Source of the DNA: an uncultured bacterium
GTDB taxonomy: Bacteria; Bacteroidota; Ignavibacteria; Kapaibacteriales; UBA4661
Length of the DNA: 64,000 nt
Assembly (NCBI GenBank): GCA_937899715.1
Contig: CALCNX010000035.1
Span: forward strand, 1 to 64,000
Direction of reading: 5' to 3'
The position numbers and the translations under genes are program-made. Position 1 is the stretch's first letter, and the number at the start of each line of letters is the position of its first letter. Below the pieces are notes generated by a model. The model was given only the letters and a program-made list of their open reading frames with translations. It was not told the origin of the DNA and ran no database searches. Shown here one piece after another: positions 7,532-15,401 of the stretch.

Positions 7532-9678
7532 ACCCGACCGTGCCGACAGGTATGCGCATTGCCGTTGTGATTGTCAATTACAACGTCAAAGACCTTCTTG
7601 TTTCCTGCCTTGCGTCGCTGCAAGCCTCACTGGAAGGGATTTCGTCGGAAATAATCGTCGTGGATAATGATTCCACCGATGGCTCGATTGACTACGCCGA
7701 GCCGATGTTCCCTTCTGTGCGCTTTATACGGTTGGGCAGCAATTTAGGTTTCGGCACCTCCAATAATATCGGTTTCCGTGAAGCACTGGAAAAAGGAGCA
7801 GAATACATTCTTTGCCTTAACCCCGACACGCTCATCAGCGAAGATACAATGCGGGTGATGCTGGAGTACATGGATGTGGAGCCTAGTGTGGGGCTTGCAG
7901 GCTGTAAACTTCTGAATGCTGACGGTACGTTTCAACTTGCCTGTCGGCGCGGTTTCCCGACTCCGTGGGCTTCGTTCTGCAAGGTATTCGGCTTGCAGGC
8001 GTTGTTTCCCAATTCACCGCGCTTCGCACAGTATAACCAGACCTTTCGGAGTGAGGACGAAACGTATTTTGTGGATGCCGTGATGGGCGCATTCATGTTC
8101 ATTCGCCGTGAGGCACTGGAACAAATTGGCGGCTTCGATGAAGATTTTTTTATGTACGGCGAGGATTTGGATTTGTGCTTTCGGATTCAGCAAAACGGCT
8201 GGAAAATCACGTATCTGCACACAACATCAATCATCCACTACAAAGGCGAAAGCACGCGCCGCAGCGCTATCAACGAAGTAAAGCATTTCTACGAAGCAAT
8301 GGAGATTTTTGCACGGAAGCATTATGGCTCTTCGCGGCTTTTTTTGACGTTTTTGCGTGTGGGCATTGCGGCACGTTCGGCGCTGGCATATTTATCGCTG
8401 TACAGGTGGGAAGTAATTTTTGCTGTGGCGGATGTCGTCGCGCTGAACGCTGCTATGCTTATTGGCTCGTTTCTCTGGAAAGGGCGTTTTTATGCGTTCC
8501 CCGACTATGCCTATCCGACTGTTTTCGTGGTGGTTTCGTTTGTAACGCTGCTTTCAATGGTTGCTGCGGGCGAGTATTCGCCGTACTCAAAGCCGTCTAT
8601 CCGCCGAGCATTTTCGGGCTTGATGATCAGTTTTTTCGGGCTGTCGGCATTAACCTATTTTTTCAAAGACTATGCCTTCAGTCGCGGCGTATTGCTCCTG
8701 ACGATTGGCATTGGTATCGTACTGACATCGCTCTTCCGCATCGTTGCCGAAATCGCAGAGAAGATTGCGGGCGGCGAAGCAGAGCGGCGGATTGCCTTTA
8801 TTGGCGAGAACGCTGCCACGCAGCACCTGATTGAACAGTTAGATGCTCCCAATGCTGCCTCTGTGGGCAAGCGCAGCCGTGCACGGGTGGTGGGCATTAT
8901 TACCACAACGGGTATTCCATCTGCCAATGAGACTGTGCAAGCACAAGATTCTATGCCGACTATCGGCAATATCTCGTACTTACGCAAAATCATTGAGCAA
9001 TACCGAATTGATGAAGTGATTATTACCGATACCGCCATGCAGCGAGCAGAAATCGTGCAGCACATCATGGAAGCAGCGCAAGTAAGTGGAACGAAGGCAA
9101 CGCACAGAGCAACATTTAGGTTTGCCCAAGAATATGACGAAGTTATCGCCGGAAGAATTGTAGAAAAATATGTGGGGAATATTACGGGCGGTTTTTCGGG
9201 CGGAGGCTTTGGCGGAAGCGCTCCACCAATCGTTTCGTACAACTTGGCACAGTGGAAATTTCGCCTCGCCAAACGCATCATGGACATCGTGGGTGCTATT
9301 TTTATTTTGACAATCGGTTTACCTGTTGTAATTTTGCGTAAACCTCGTCGCTACAAAGAACAGCACCACATCCGCCGCCGTGTTCAAAATATCGTGGATG
9401 TTCTCGGAGGTAAAAAAAGTCTCATTGGCTTGTATCCAATAGATATACATCATAGAACAGAGTCGCCGGCTACCACAAAACAAAATCACCTGTTGACATT
9501 GGGGAAAATAGGCTTAACCGGGCTTGCACACGTCCATACCCCTGAGCAGCTCTCCCCGCTTGCACTACAAAATTTGAATGAATTTTACGTGCGTCATTAT
9601 TCACTGTGGCTTGATGTTGACATACTTGTAACACTCTTTTTTCGCGTAAACCGTAATGAGCAACGATCTCAGGAGTGA
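7528..9678 (+). CDS. GT2 glycosyltransferase fused to a sugar-transferase-like domain
   Basis: This 716-residue membrane protein has three parts. Residues 1 to about 250 are a GT2 domain: VVIVNYNVKDLLVSCLASL, DNDSTDGS as the nucleotide-sugar-binding region, and FFMYGEDLDLCFRIQ near the acceptor site. Four hydrophobic segments follow (about 290-410). Then come a Rossmann-like domain (RRIAFIGENAATQHL) and a C-terminal segment (LAKRIMDIVGAIFILTIGLP, later KKSLIGLYP, GLTGLAHV and YSLWLDVDILV) that resembles a polyprenyl-phosphate glycosyl-1-phosphate transferase. In that last part the usual KFRSM and Asp-Glu catalytic motif are not visible, so it may be inactive. The protein likely acts in surface polysaccharide synthesis. 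It overlaps xseB by four bases and accA by 23. Confidence 0.82.
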   Translation: MNPTVPTGMRIAVVIVNYNVKDLLVSCLASLQASLEGISSEIIVVDNDSTDGSIDYAEPMFPSVRFIRLGSNLGFGTSNNIGFREALEKGAEYILCLNPDTLISEDTMRVMLEYMDVEPSVGLAGCKLLNADGTFQLACRRGFPTPWASFCKVFGLQALFPNSPRFAQYNQTFRSEDETYFVDAVMGAFMFIRREALEQIGGFDEDFFMYGEDLDLCFRIQQNGWKITYLHTTSIIHYKGESTRRSAINEVKHFYEAMEIFARKHYGSSRLFLTFLRVGIAARSALAYLSLYRWEVIFAVADVVALNAAMLIGSFLWKGRFYAFPDYAYPTVFVVVSFVTLLSMVAAGEYSPYSKPSIRRAFSGLMISFFGLSALTYFFKDYAFSRGVLLLTIGIGIVLTSLFRIVAEIAEKIAGGEAERRIAFIGENAATQHLIEQLDAPNAASVGKRSRARVVGIITTTGIPSANETVQAQDSMPTIGNISYLRKIIEQYRIDEVIITDTAMQRAEIVQHIMEAAQVSGTKATHRATFRFAQEYDEVIAGRIVEKYVGNITGGFSGGGFGGSAPPIVSYNLAQWKFRLAKRIMDIVGAIFILTIGLPVVILRKPRRYKEQHHIRRRVQNIVDVLGGKKSLIGLYPIDIHHRTESPATTKQNHLLTLGKIGLTGLAHVHTPEQLSPLALQNLNEFYVRHYSLWLDVDILVTLFFRVNRNEQRSQE

Positions 9679-10648
9679 TGCGGCTCCGAAAGCCGCCCCC
9701 AAAGTAGTTTTGGAATTTGAAAAACCTATTGTAGAACTCGAAAAGAAAATTGCGGAAATGCGTGCGATGCCCAATGCAAGCGACATTACACCCGAAATAG
9801 ACAGTCTGCAATCCCGCGTCGAGCAGCTTCGTGTGGATGTCTATTCCAAACTTACACGGTGGCAGCGTGTTCAGATAGCACGTCATCCGCAGCGTCCGTA
9901 CACATTGGATTATTGCGCCAATGTTTTCACGGAGTTTACCGAACTGCATGGTGACCGTACCTTCCGCGACGACCCTGCAATAGTCGGCGGGCTTGCACGT
10001 CTGGATGGAAAACCTGTGATGGTTATCGGTCATCAAAAAGGACGCGACACTAAACAAAACGTCATTCGTAATTTTGGAATGCCTGATCCAGAAGGTTATC
10101 GCAAAGCATATCGTCTCTTTCAACTTGCCGAACGCTTTAAGCGCCCTGTTATCTGTCTTCTGGACACGCCAGGCGCATATCCGGGCATAGGTGCTGAGGA
10201 GCGCGGTCAAGCAGAAGCAATTGCACGAAATTTGAAACTTCTTGCTACTCTCAAAACACCCGTCATTATTGTCATTATTGGCGAAGGCGCGTCCGGCGGT
10301 GCGCTTGGTATTGGTGTCGGCGATCGTATTTTAATGCTTGAAAATTCATGGTATTCTGTTATTGCGCCGGAATCATGTTCCAGCATCTTGTGGCGAAGCT
10401 GGGATTACAAAGAACAAGCTGCTGAGGCACTTAAATTAACTGCGCCCGACTTGCAATCTGTTGGTGTTATTGACCATATTATTCCCGAACCTATCGGTGG
10501 TGCACACGCTCATCCGCAACAAATATACGACACCGTGCGTACTACTCTTACAAACGAACTTCAGATGTTGCTGCAAATACCACTCCCCCAACTTATTGAC
10601 AAGCGCATTGAAAAATTCTGCGCTATGGGCGTATGGTCAGAGGGGTAA
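9656..10648 (+). CDS. accA: Acetyl-CoA carboxylase carboxyltransferase subunit alpha
   Basis: This 330-residue protein is the alpha subunit of the carboxyltransferase that, with AccD, moves carboxyl from carboxybiotin to acetyl-CoA to make malonyl-CoA for fatty-acid synthesis. It is recognisable end to end. The N-terminal helical part reads EFEKPIVELEKKIAEMRAM, followed by RPYTLDYCANVFTEFTELHG and DRTFRDDPAIVGGLARL. The oxyanion-hole glycines lie in IVIIGEGASGGALGIGVGDR, and the protein continues with VIAPESCSSILWR. Length is typical. The start lies inside the 3' end of the preceding gene, which implies co-translation. No accD, accB or accC is in the window. Confidence 0.95.
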   Translation: MSNDLRSDAAPKAAPKVVLEFEKPIVELEKKIAEMRAMPNASDITPEIDSLQSRVEQLRVDVYSKLTRWQRVQIARHPQRPYTLDYCANVFTEFTELHGDRTFRDDPAIVGGLARLDGKPVMVIGHQKGRDTKQNVIRNFGMPDPEGYRKAYRLFQLAERFKRPVICLLDTPGAYPGIGAEERGQAEAIARNLKLLATLKTPVIIVIIGEGASGGALGIGVGDRILMLENSWYSVIAPESCSSILWRSWDYKEQAAEALKLTAPDLQSVGVIDHIIPEPIGGAHAHPQQIYDTVRTTLTNELQMLLQIPLPQLIDKRIEKFCAMGVWSEG

Positions 10649-10678
10649 CTTGGAATTACTTTTGTTTCGGCAGGAATT

Positions 10679-10813
10679 ATGCGCCGACTCATGTACAGGG
10701 AAATCCGCTTGAAGCTACTATTGATGCTGTTTGCAGCTTTTTATATTTACTTTTGTATCATTTTTTTTCTATCACCAATTTTTGTTTTTCTAGGAGAAAT
10801 GCTCTATGAATAA
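10679..10813 (+). CDS. Possible 44-residue single-pass membrane protein
   Basis: The ORF encodes MRRLMYREIRLKLLLMLFAA, then FYIYFCIIFFLSPIFVFLGE and MLYE. A basic N-terminal stretch is followed by one long hydrophobic segment, the layout of a small inner-membrane protein with a cytoplasmic N-terminus. AGGA lies three bases before the ATG, closer than ideal. The stop codon (10811-10813) overlaps the first codons of the pseudouridine-synthase-like gene by eight bases, in a different frame. The region is T-rich, so a hydrophobic ORF could arise by chance. No homologue is recognised. Confidence 0.35.
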   Translation: MRRLMYREIRLKLLLMLFAAFYIYFCIIFFLSPIFVFLGEMLYE

Positions 10814-12563
10814 CGAGGAACGTACCTCGCCCGGCAACGAAGCCGATGATTCTTCGTCCGGCTCTCATCGCCGCGATGGTTCAGGCAATGCCTATAGCAC
10901 TAACATTGGCAGTACTTATTCTACCGACTACAATAGTGACGGTTACAAGGGAGGGGCATATAACCGTCCGCAGGGTAACTACGGCAACCGTGATAATTAC
11001 GGTAATCGGGACAATTACGGCAACCGCGATAATTACGGTAATCGGGACAATTACGGTAACCGCGATAATTACGGTAATCGTCAGGGCGGTGGCTATCAGC
11101 AACGCGACAACTATGGCAACCGCGATAATTACAACAATCGTCAAGGCGGTGGCTACCAACAAGGCGGTGGCTACCAACAGCGCGATGGCGGTGGTTATCA
11201 AAATCGTCAAGGCGGTTATCAGCAGCGCGACAATTATGGTAATTATGGCAACCGTGATAATTACAATAACCGTCAAGGCGGTGGTGGTTATCAACAAGGT
11301 GGTGGCTACCAGCAACGCGATGGCGGCGGTTATCAGAATCGTCAAGGCGGCGGTTATCAGCAGCGCGATGGTGGTTATCAGCAACGTGATGGCGGTGGTT
11401 ATCAGAATCGTCAAGGCGGTTATCAGCAGCGCGACGGCGGTGGCGGTTATCAGAATCGTCAAGGCGGTTATCAGCAGCGCGATGGTGGCGGTTATCAGAA
11501 TCGTCAAGGCGGTTATCAGCAGCGCGATGGCGGCGGTTATCAGAATCGTCAAGGCGGTTATCAGCAGCGCGATGGCGGTGGTTATCAGAATCGTCAAGGC
11601 GGTGGTGGTTATCAGAATCGTCAAGGCGGTGGTGGCTATCAGAATCGTCAAGGCGGCGGTGGCTACCAGAATCGTCAAGGCGGCGGCTATCAAAACCGTG
11701 GCGGTGGCTATAACCGTGGCGGTGGCTATAACCGTGGCGGGCAGCAACGTCCCGATGGGCGCGTTATGCGTTCCCGTCAGCAGCAACAGCGCAAGCAACA
11801 ACCACGTAAGCCACAAGCAGGACACCTTGTCTCATTGCCACGGATGTTGGCAATTCAGCAGTTTGCCTGCCGGAAAATTGCTGTGGATTATATTCGCAAC
11901 GCCCGTGTGATGGTGAACAATGTTATTTCGCAAGATCCAAATGTGCGTGTCAACTACAAGCGTGATGCCATCAAAATTGACACGATGGACTTACAGCGCA
12001 ACCGCCCTTCCACATACATTCTCGTCAATAAACCGGCAAAAGTGTCCGGTTCGCGCGAGGCGCAAACCTTCACACTTCATTCGATGATTCACGATGCTGA
12101 GGCGTGGTACTTCCCGCTTGGGCGTTTGCTCAAAGCATCATCAGGACTGACGTTGCTTACTAACGACCCCGCGCATAGTGCGCAAGTGTCAACGGCATTC
12201 AATTACGTGGAAAAAGAATATCGTATCAAAGTACAACGTCAGGTTAAAAAAACCGAACTGACAGCTATGACCAAGGCTCTGAAAGAATTGAATCCCGGAA
12301 ATAGCGATGTGGCAAAAGTAGAAGTCGTGCAAAAAAATACACGTAATTGCTGGATTGCTTTCACGCTTTACCATGGTTCGTTTTCTGACTTGTTTGCTAT
12401 TTTGAAGAATGTAAAGCTGGAGCCACTTTCGATGCAACGTTATCGTATTGGCGGGCTTAATGCCGACAACCTCACCCCCGGCTCATGGAAGCAATTGAAT
12501 AATGTCGAAATTGCCCAGATGTTCGGAACGACTACCGAAGGCGCATCGTTCTTCTTCAAGTAA
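10806..12563 (+). CDS. RsuA/RluB-like pseudouridine synthase homologue with long repeat region, catalytic Asp replaced
   Basis: At 585 residues this is more than twice the length of ordinary RsuA/RluB enzymes. Residues about 58-320 are low-complexity repeats, first YGNRDN units, then GGYQNRQ and GGYQQRDG units, ending in RGGGYNRGGG; this looks like a disordered, RNA-binding or phase-separating segment. An S4 RNA-binding domain follows (LPRMLAIQQFACRKIAVDYI, RVMVNN), then the synthase domain (STYILVNKPAKV, FPLGRLLKASSGLTLLTND, KEYRIKV). In active members the GRLD motif carries the nucleophilic Asp; here it reads GRLL, with Leu442 at that position. The fold is clear, but classical pseudouridylation is doubtful. 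TAGGAG precedes the ATG. A strong bidirectional terminator follows. Confidence 0.85.
   Translation: MNNEERTSPGNEADDSSSGSHRRDGSGNAYSTNIGSTYSTDYNSDGYKGGAYNRPQGNYGNRDNYGNRDNYGNRDNYGNRDNYGNRDNYGNRQGGGYQQRDNYGNRDNYNNRQGGGYQQGGGYQQRDGGGYQNRQGGYQQRDNYGNYGNRDNYNNRQGGGGYQQGGGYQQRDGGGYQNRQGGGYQQRDGGYQQRDGGGYQNRQGGYQQRDGGGGYQNRQGGYQQRDGGGYQNRQGGYQQRDGGGYQNRQGGYQQRDGGGYQNRQGGGGYQNRQGGGGYQNRQGGGGYQNRQGGGYQNRGGGYNRGGGYNRGGQQRPDGRVMRSRQQQQRKQQPRKPQAGHLVSLPRMLAIQQFACRKIAVDYIRNARVMVNNVISQDPNVRVNYKRDAIKIDTMDLQRNRPSTYILVNKPAKVSGSREAQTFTLHSMIHDAEAWYFPLGRLLKASSGLTLLTNDPAHSAQVSTAFNYVEKEYRIKVQRQVKKTELTAMTKALKELNPGNSDVAKVEVVQKNTRNCWIAFTLYHGSFSDLFAILKNVKLEPLSMQRYRIGGLNADNLTPGSWKQLNNVEIAQMFGTTTEGASFFFK
10973..11745 (+). 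repeat. In-frame tandem repeat array inside the RluB-like gene
   Basis: About 770 bases consist of in-frame repeats. An early array repeats an 18-base unit coding NRDNYG. A later array repeats units of 45 bases and shorter coding GGYQNRQGGYQQRDG, with several near-identical copies in a row between 11390 and 11600. Third-position changes between copies show that some purifying pressure has kept the protein repeat while DNA drifted, but neighbouring copies are close enough for slippage. Both opposite-strand and shifted frames stay open across it only because of this periodicity. Confidence 0.9.
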
Positions 12564-12594
12564 GAAGTTTTACAACAATGCTTCCGTACAAAAC

Positions 12595-12629
12595 AAAACG
12601 GCTTCAAATCACGTATTTGAAGCCGTTTT
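12595..12629. terminator. Bidirectional terminator between convergent genes
   Basis: A perfect 15-base-pair stem (12595-12609 with 12615-12629) with a five-base loop CACGT ends in TTTTT on the plus strand and TTTT on the minus strand. It serves both the RluB-like gene (ends 12563) and ubiE/menG (ends 12661). Confidence 0.92.
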
Positions 12630-12660
12630 TGCTATAAAAAAATGACTGCAAGAGGTATAT

Positions 12661-13350
12661 TTACCGAACTTCCCCGACATAGACGTATGCAATCCCGAAA
12701 GTAAGCGGTTCATAGCCCGTACTGACAAATGCTTCTGTCTCGCGCATTAAATCATCGAAATCATCGCCACAAGGAAACTGTGCTGCTGTACGATTCAAAT
12801 AACTGTACGCTTCTTTATTACCCGTTAAAATGCCGCCAACAAAAGGAATAACGTGATTGCTGTAAAAGCGGTAGAGGGCACCCATCACGCCTTTGGGCTG
12901 CCCAAACTCCAATACAACAACCCGTCCGCCCGGACGCACGACGCGAGCCATTTCCCGCAATGCCTGCACGGGGACATCCACATTGCGAATACCAAAGGAG
13001 ATGCTGGCAATATCGAATGAACTGTCTGGGTACTGCAAATTCATTGCGTCAGCAACCTCGAAGCGAACCGATAAACCACGTTTATTGGCTTTTTCGGGAG
13101 CAGTTTCCATCATCTCAGCGCAGAAATCTGTCCCGACTACGCTGCCTCCATCACCGACAGCCTTTTTGAAGGCAATTGCCAAATCGCCTGTACCAGTGGC
13201 ACAATCAAGAACACTCATTCCCGCTTTCGCATCGGAAAGTCGCACCACTACTCGTCGCCAGAGGTGATGAATGCCTAATGATAAGACGGTATTGCTGACA
13301 TCATAGCGGGGTGCAATGGTGGCAAACATTGTGCGAACAGTTTCACTCAT
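12661..13350 (-). CDS. ubiE/menG: Demethylmenaquinone/ubiquinone methyltransferase
   Basis: This 229-residue class I SAM-dependent methyltransferase performs the C-methylation that completes menaquinone (and, where present, ubiquinone). Family motifs are present in order: MFATIAPRYDVSNTVLSLG, RVVVRLSDAKAGM, the SAM-binding VLDCATGTGDLAI, ASISFGIRNV, and VVVLEFGQPKGVMGALYRFY near the C-terminal side. Length is normal. For a member of this phylum menaquinone is the expected quinone, so the MenG role is more likely. It lies just downstream of prfB on the same strand, with about 55 bases between, and ends at the shared bidirectional terminator. Confidence 0.94.
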   Translation of the reverse strand: MSETVRTMFATIAPRYDVSNTVLSLGIHHLWRRVVVRLSDAKAGMSVLDCATGTGDLAIAFKKAVGDGGSVVGTDFCAEMMETAPEKANKRGLSVRFEVADAMNLQYPDSSFDIASISFGIRNVDVPVQALREMARVVRPGGRVVVLEFGQPKGVMGALYRFYSNHVIPFVGGILTGNKEAYSYLNRTAAQFPCGDDFDDLMRETEAFVSTGYEPLTFGIAYVYVGEVR

Positions 13351-13406
13351 GGTGAGAATAATTAAATAATTAACGGTGAAGAAAGGCTACTAACCTTTGT
13401 GGATTG

Positions 13407-14511
13407 TTAATTTTCCTTCCCAAACTCCAGCAAATACGCCTTAATCAATTCATCCAAATCGCCGTCCATGACTGAGTGAACGTCTGTTACCTTCGTTTCG
13501 GTACGGTGGTCGTTGACCATTGTGTAGGGCTGAAAAACGTAGGAGCGAATCTGGCTGCCCCACTCAATTTTCTTTTTTGAGCCTTCGATAGCTGCTTTTG
13601 CTGCTTCTTGTTCTTCCAGTTGCTTTTGGTAAAGCCGCGATTTGAGCATCTTCATTGCCCGTTCGCGGTTTTGGAATTGCGAGCGCTCTTGCTGACACGA
13701 CACAACGATTCCCGACGGGATGTGGCGCAGACGCACCGCTGTTTCCACCTTGTTTACGTTCTGCCCACCTTTTCCGCCAGAACGGAACGTATCCATTTCC
13801 ACATCGGCGGGGTTGACGGTTATTTCAATCGTGTCGTCAATTTCGGGATAGACATACACCGATGAAAACGAGGTTTGGCGCTTGCCCTGAGCGTTAAAGG
13901 GGGAAATTCGCACCAGACGATGAACGCCGTTTTCCGCTTTGAGATAACCATACGCAAATTGCCCTTGAATCTCTAACGTAACCGATTTTATGCCCGCCAC
14001 ATCGCCTTCAACTTCTTCGGCGAGATAAATAGTGTAGCCACGGCGCTCCGCCCAGCGCATATACATCCGCATCAGCATTTGCGACCAGTCCTGAGCCTCT
14101 GTGCCACCTGCACCAGCATTGATGGTCAAAATAGCGTTGCGGTGGTCATCGGGACCGGAGAGAATATTTTTAAGTTCAAGGTTATTGACAAGTTCTTTGG
14201 CATGAGTGATTTCCTGCGCAATATCCGTTTCCATGGAAGCATCGTCCATTTCCTCGGCAAGTTGAATCATTGTATTTGCATCATCAACGGCTTTCTGTGC
14301 GGCTTTCCAGCCATCTACCCATTCCTTGAGCAGGGCAGTATGCTGCATAATATTCCGGGCAGCATCAGCATCGTCCCAAAAGTTTGGTGCTTCGGAATCA
14401 GCTTCTAAGCGGCGTATTTCGTCAGTCTTGGCAGCAACGTCAAAGAAACCTCCGTAGGTTCTCAGTGCGTTCGGTCAGGTCGTGGAGCAAGGTTTTTTGC
14501 GGTTCAAACAT
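13407..14511 (-). CDS. prfB: Peptide chain release factor 2, expressed through programmed +1 frameshift
   Basis: RF2 releases the finished peptide at UGA and UAA codons. The gene has two frames. ATG at 14511 opens 23 codons ending LRRFL, then an in-frame TGA at 14440-14442. Slipping +1 at CTT TGA C joins DVAAKTDEIRRLEADSEAPN and the rest, giving 367 residues, the usual RF2 length. The slip site CTTTGAC and the upstream CGGAGG (14449-14454) match the classic autoregulatory arrangement, in which low RF2 favours the shift. GGKGGQNVNK holds the catalytic GGQ, and RISPFNAQGK carries the SPF stop-codon-recognition motif. A start at the internal ATG (14348) would lose the N-terminal helix and is not preferred. 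Confidence 0.95.
14436..14454 (-). promoter_or_regulatory. RF2 programmed frameshift site
   Basis: On the minus strand CGGAGG (an internal Shine-Dalgarno) is followed by TTT, then CTT TGA C. This is the recognised RF2 +1 recoding signal: the Leu-tRNA slips from CTT to TTT on a slow UGA. The bases match the conserved CTTTGAC core exactly, and the Shine-Dalgarno to slip-codon distance is the usual short one. Confidence 0.93.
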
Positions 14512-14705
14512 GATTTTTCCTAAAGTGAGATAAAAATAAACAGATGTAGCAAGTTGATATTGTTGGAATTGCAGAAGACACTTGACTTCTAGCTAACAAT
14601 TCCGTAAAATGCTATTTGCACAACAAATATGTGTTGCAACAACATTGTCAGCATTTTTACAAAAACAAGTTCCGAAATTACGAATTTTTGTACTTCTAAG
14701 CGAGA

Positions 14706-15140
14706 GTGAATTTCACCGTGAATCCAACCAATGCTATCACACAACGCATACAGCGCTTTTCGCTCAAAGATTATGCACAAATGCTTGCTTCTAAGCCCCA
14801 ACGCGCAGCCGAAGAGCAGGCAGAACGCGTGCTGGCGGAGCTGGACAAGGCACAAGAATCCGTCCGCAGCGCCATAACGGATAATCTGGAGAAGGCACAA
14901 GACCTCTTCACAAGCGCTCTGCCGCTTGTGGTGCGCAATATTGTCAAAAAATCCGGCACTCTCACCGCCCAAATGCTCGAAAATGATGCCGCCATGACAA
15001 CGGTCGCCCACACCGCTTATACACTTATGCCATCAGTATTTCGGTTGGTGGTCAAAGAGGAATTATTTACAAAACTTTTGCTGCAGAGCCGTACTGCGCT
15101 GGTAGAATATGTTGAAAATCTTGGGCAGTCAAAAGAGTAG
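14706..15140 (+). CDS. Conserved-looking hypothetical helical protein
   Basis: This 144-residue soluble protein begins with GTG (a second GTG four codons later is also possible). It is almost entirely predicted helical, with long charged/Ala-rich stretches such as EEQAERVLAELDKAQESVRS, then a more hydrophobic C-terminal half (FTSALPLVVRNIV, LMPSVFRLVVKEELFTKLLL). No family is recognised. It has no signal peptide. It sits alone between divergent prfB and downstream clpC. The coherent composition and the absence of other ORFs support it as a gene. Its function is unknown. Confidence 0.55.
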   Translation: MNFTVNPTNAITQRIQRFSLKDYAQMLASKPQRAAEEQAERVLAELDKAQESVRSAITDNLEKAQDLFTSALPLVVRNIVKKSGTLTAQMLENDAAMTTVAHTAYTLMPSVFRLVVKEELFTKLLLQSRTALVEYVENLGQSKE

Positions 15141-15401
15141 GTGCATGGGCACAATACGAACAAGAACGAAGGTTTTTCAGTAGGCGATTTTTCATTTTTT
15201 CATAATTCTTTGTTGCAACACCAATTTTATTCCAGACTATTCGTCAGTATTCTAAAGAGTACAATGGCAAAATATTTTGCTCTTTTGCTTTAACTCTTGC
15301 TTTGTTGCCAAACATTACGTTATTTTCCCGTAACAACATCACACAGGCTTTCACACACAACGATTTTCATTCTTTCCCAATTTTATCAAGGAATCCGCAT
15401 T

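Noticed and set aside
10973..11745. CRISPR array
   Set aside because: Repeats are contiguous, in frame, of variable unit length and without unique spacers; they code for a Gly/Gln/Arg repeat protein.
10846..11910. Long open frames of 354 and 314 residues in other frames of the repeat region (plus and minus strand, 10846-11910 and 10881-11825)
   Set aside because: They translate to monotonous Ile/Val/Ala/Thr strings, the shadow of the GGYQNRQ/NRDNYG coding repeat. They have no stops only because the repeat period is a multiple of three.
13407..14348. Truncated RF2 starting at the internal ATG
   Set aside because: The upstream frame and CTTTGAC slip site reconstruct the normal N-terminus; the short form would lack the first helical domain part.
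14440..14442. Premature TGA in prfB taken as a pseudogene
   Set aside because: It is the conserved programmed frameshift stop, with the right slip site and internal Shine-Dalgarno.
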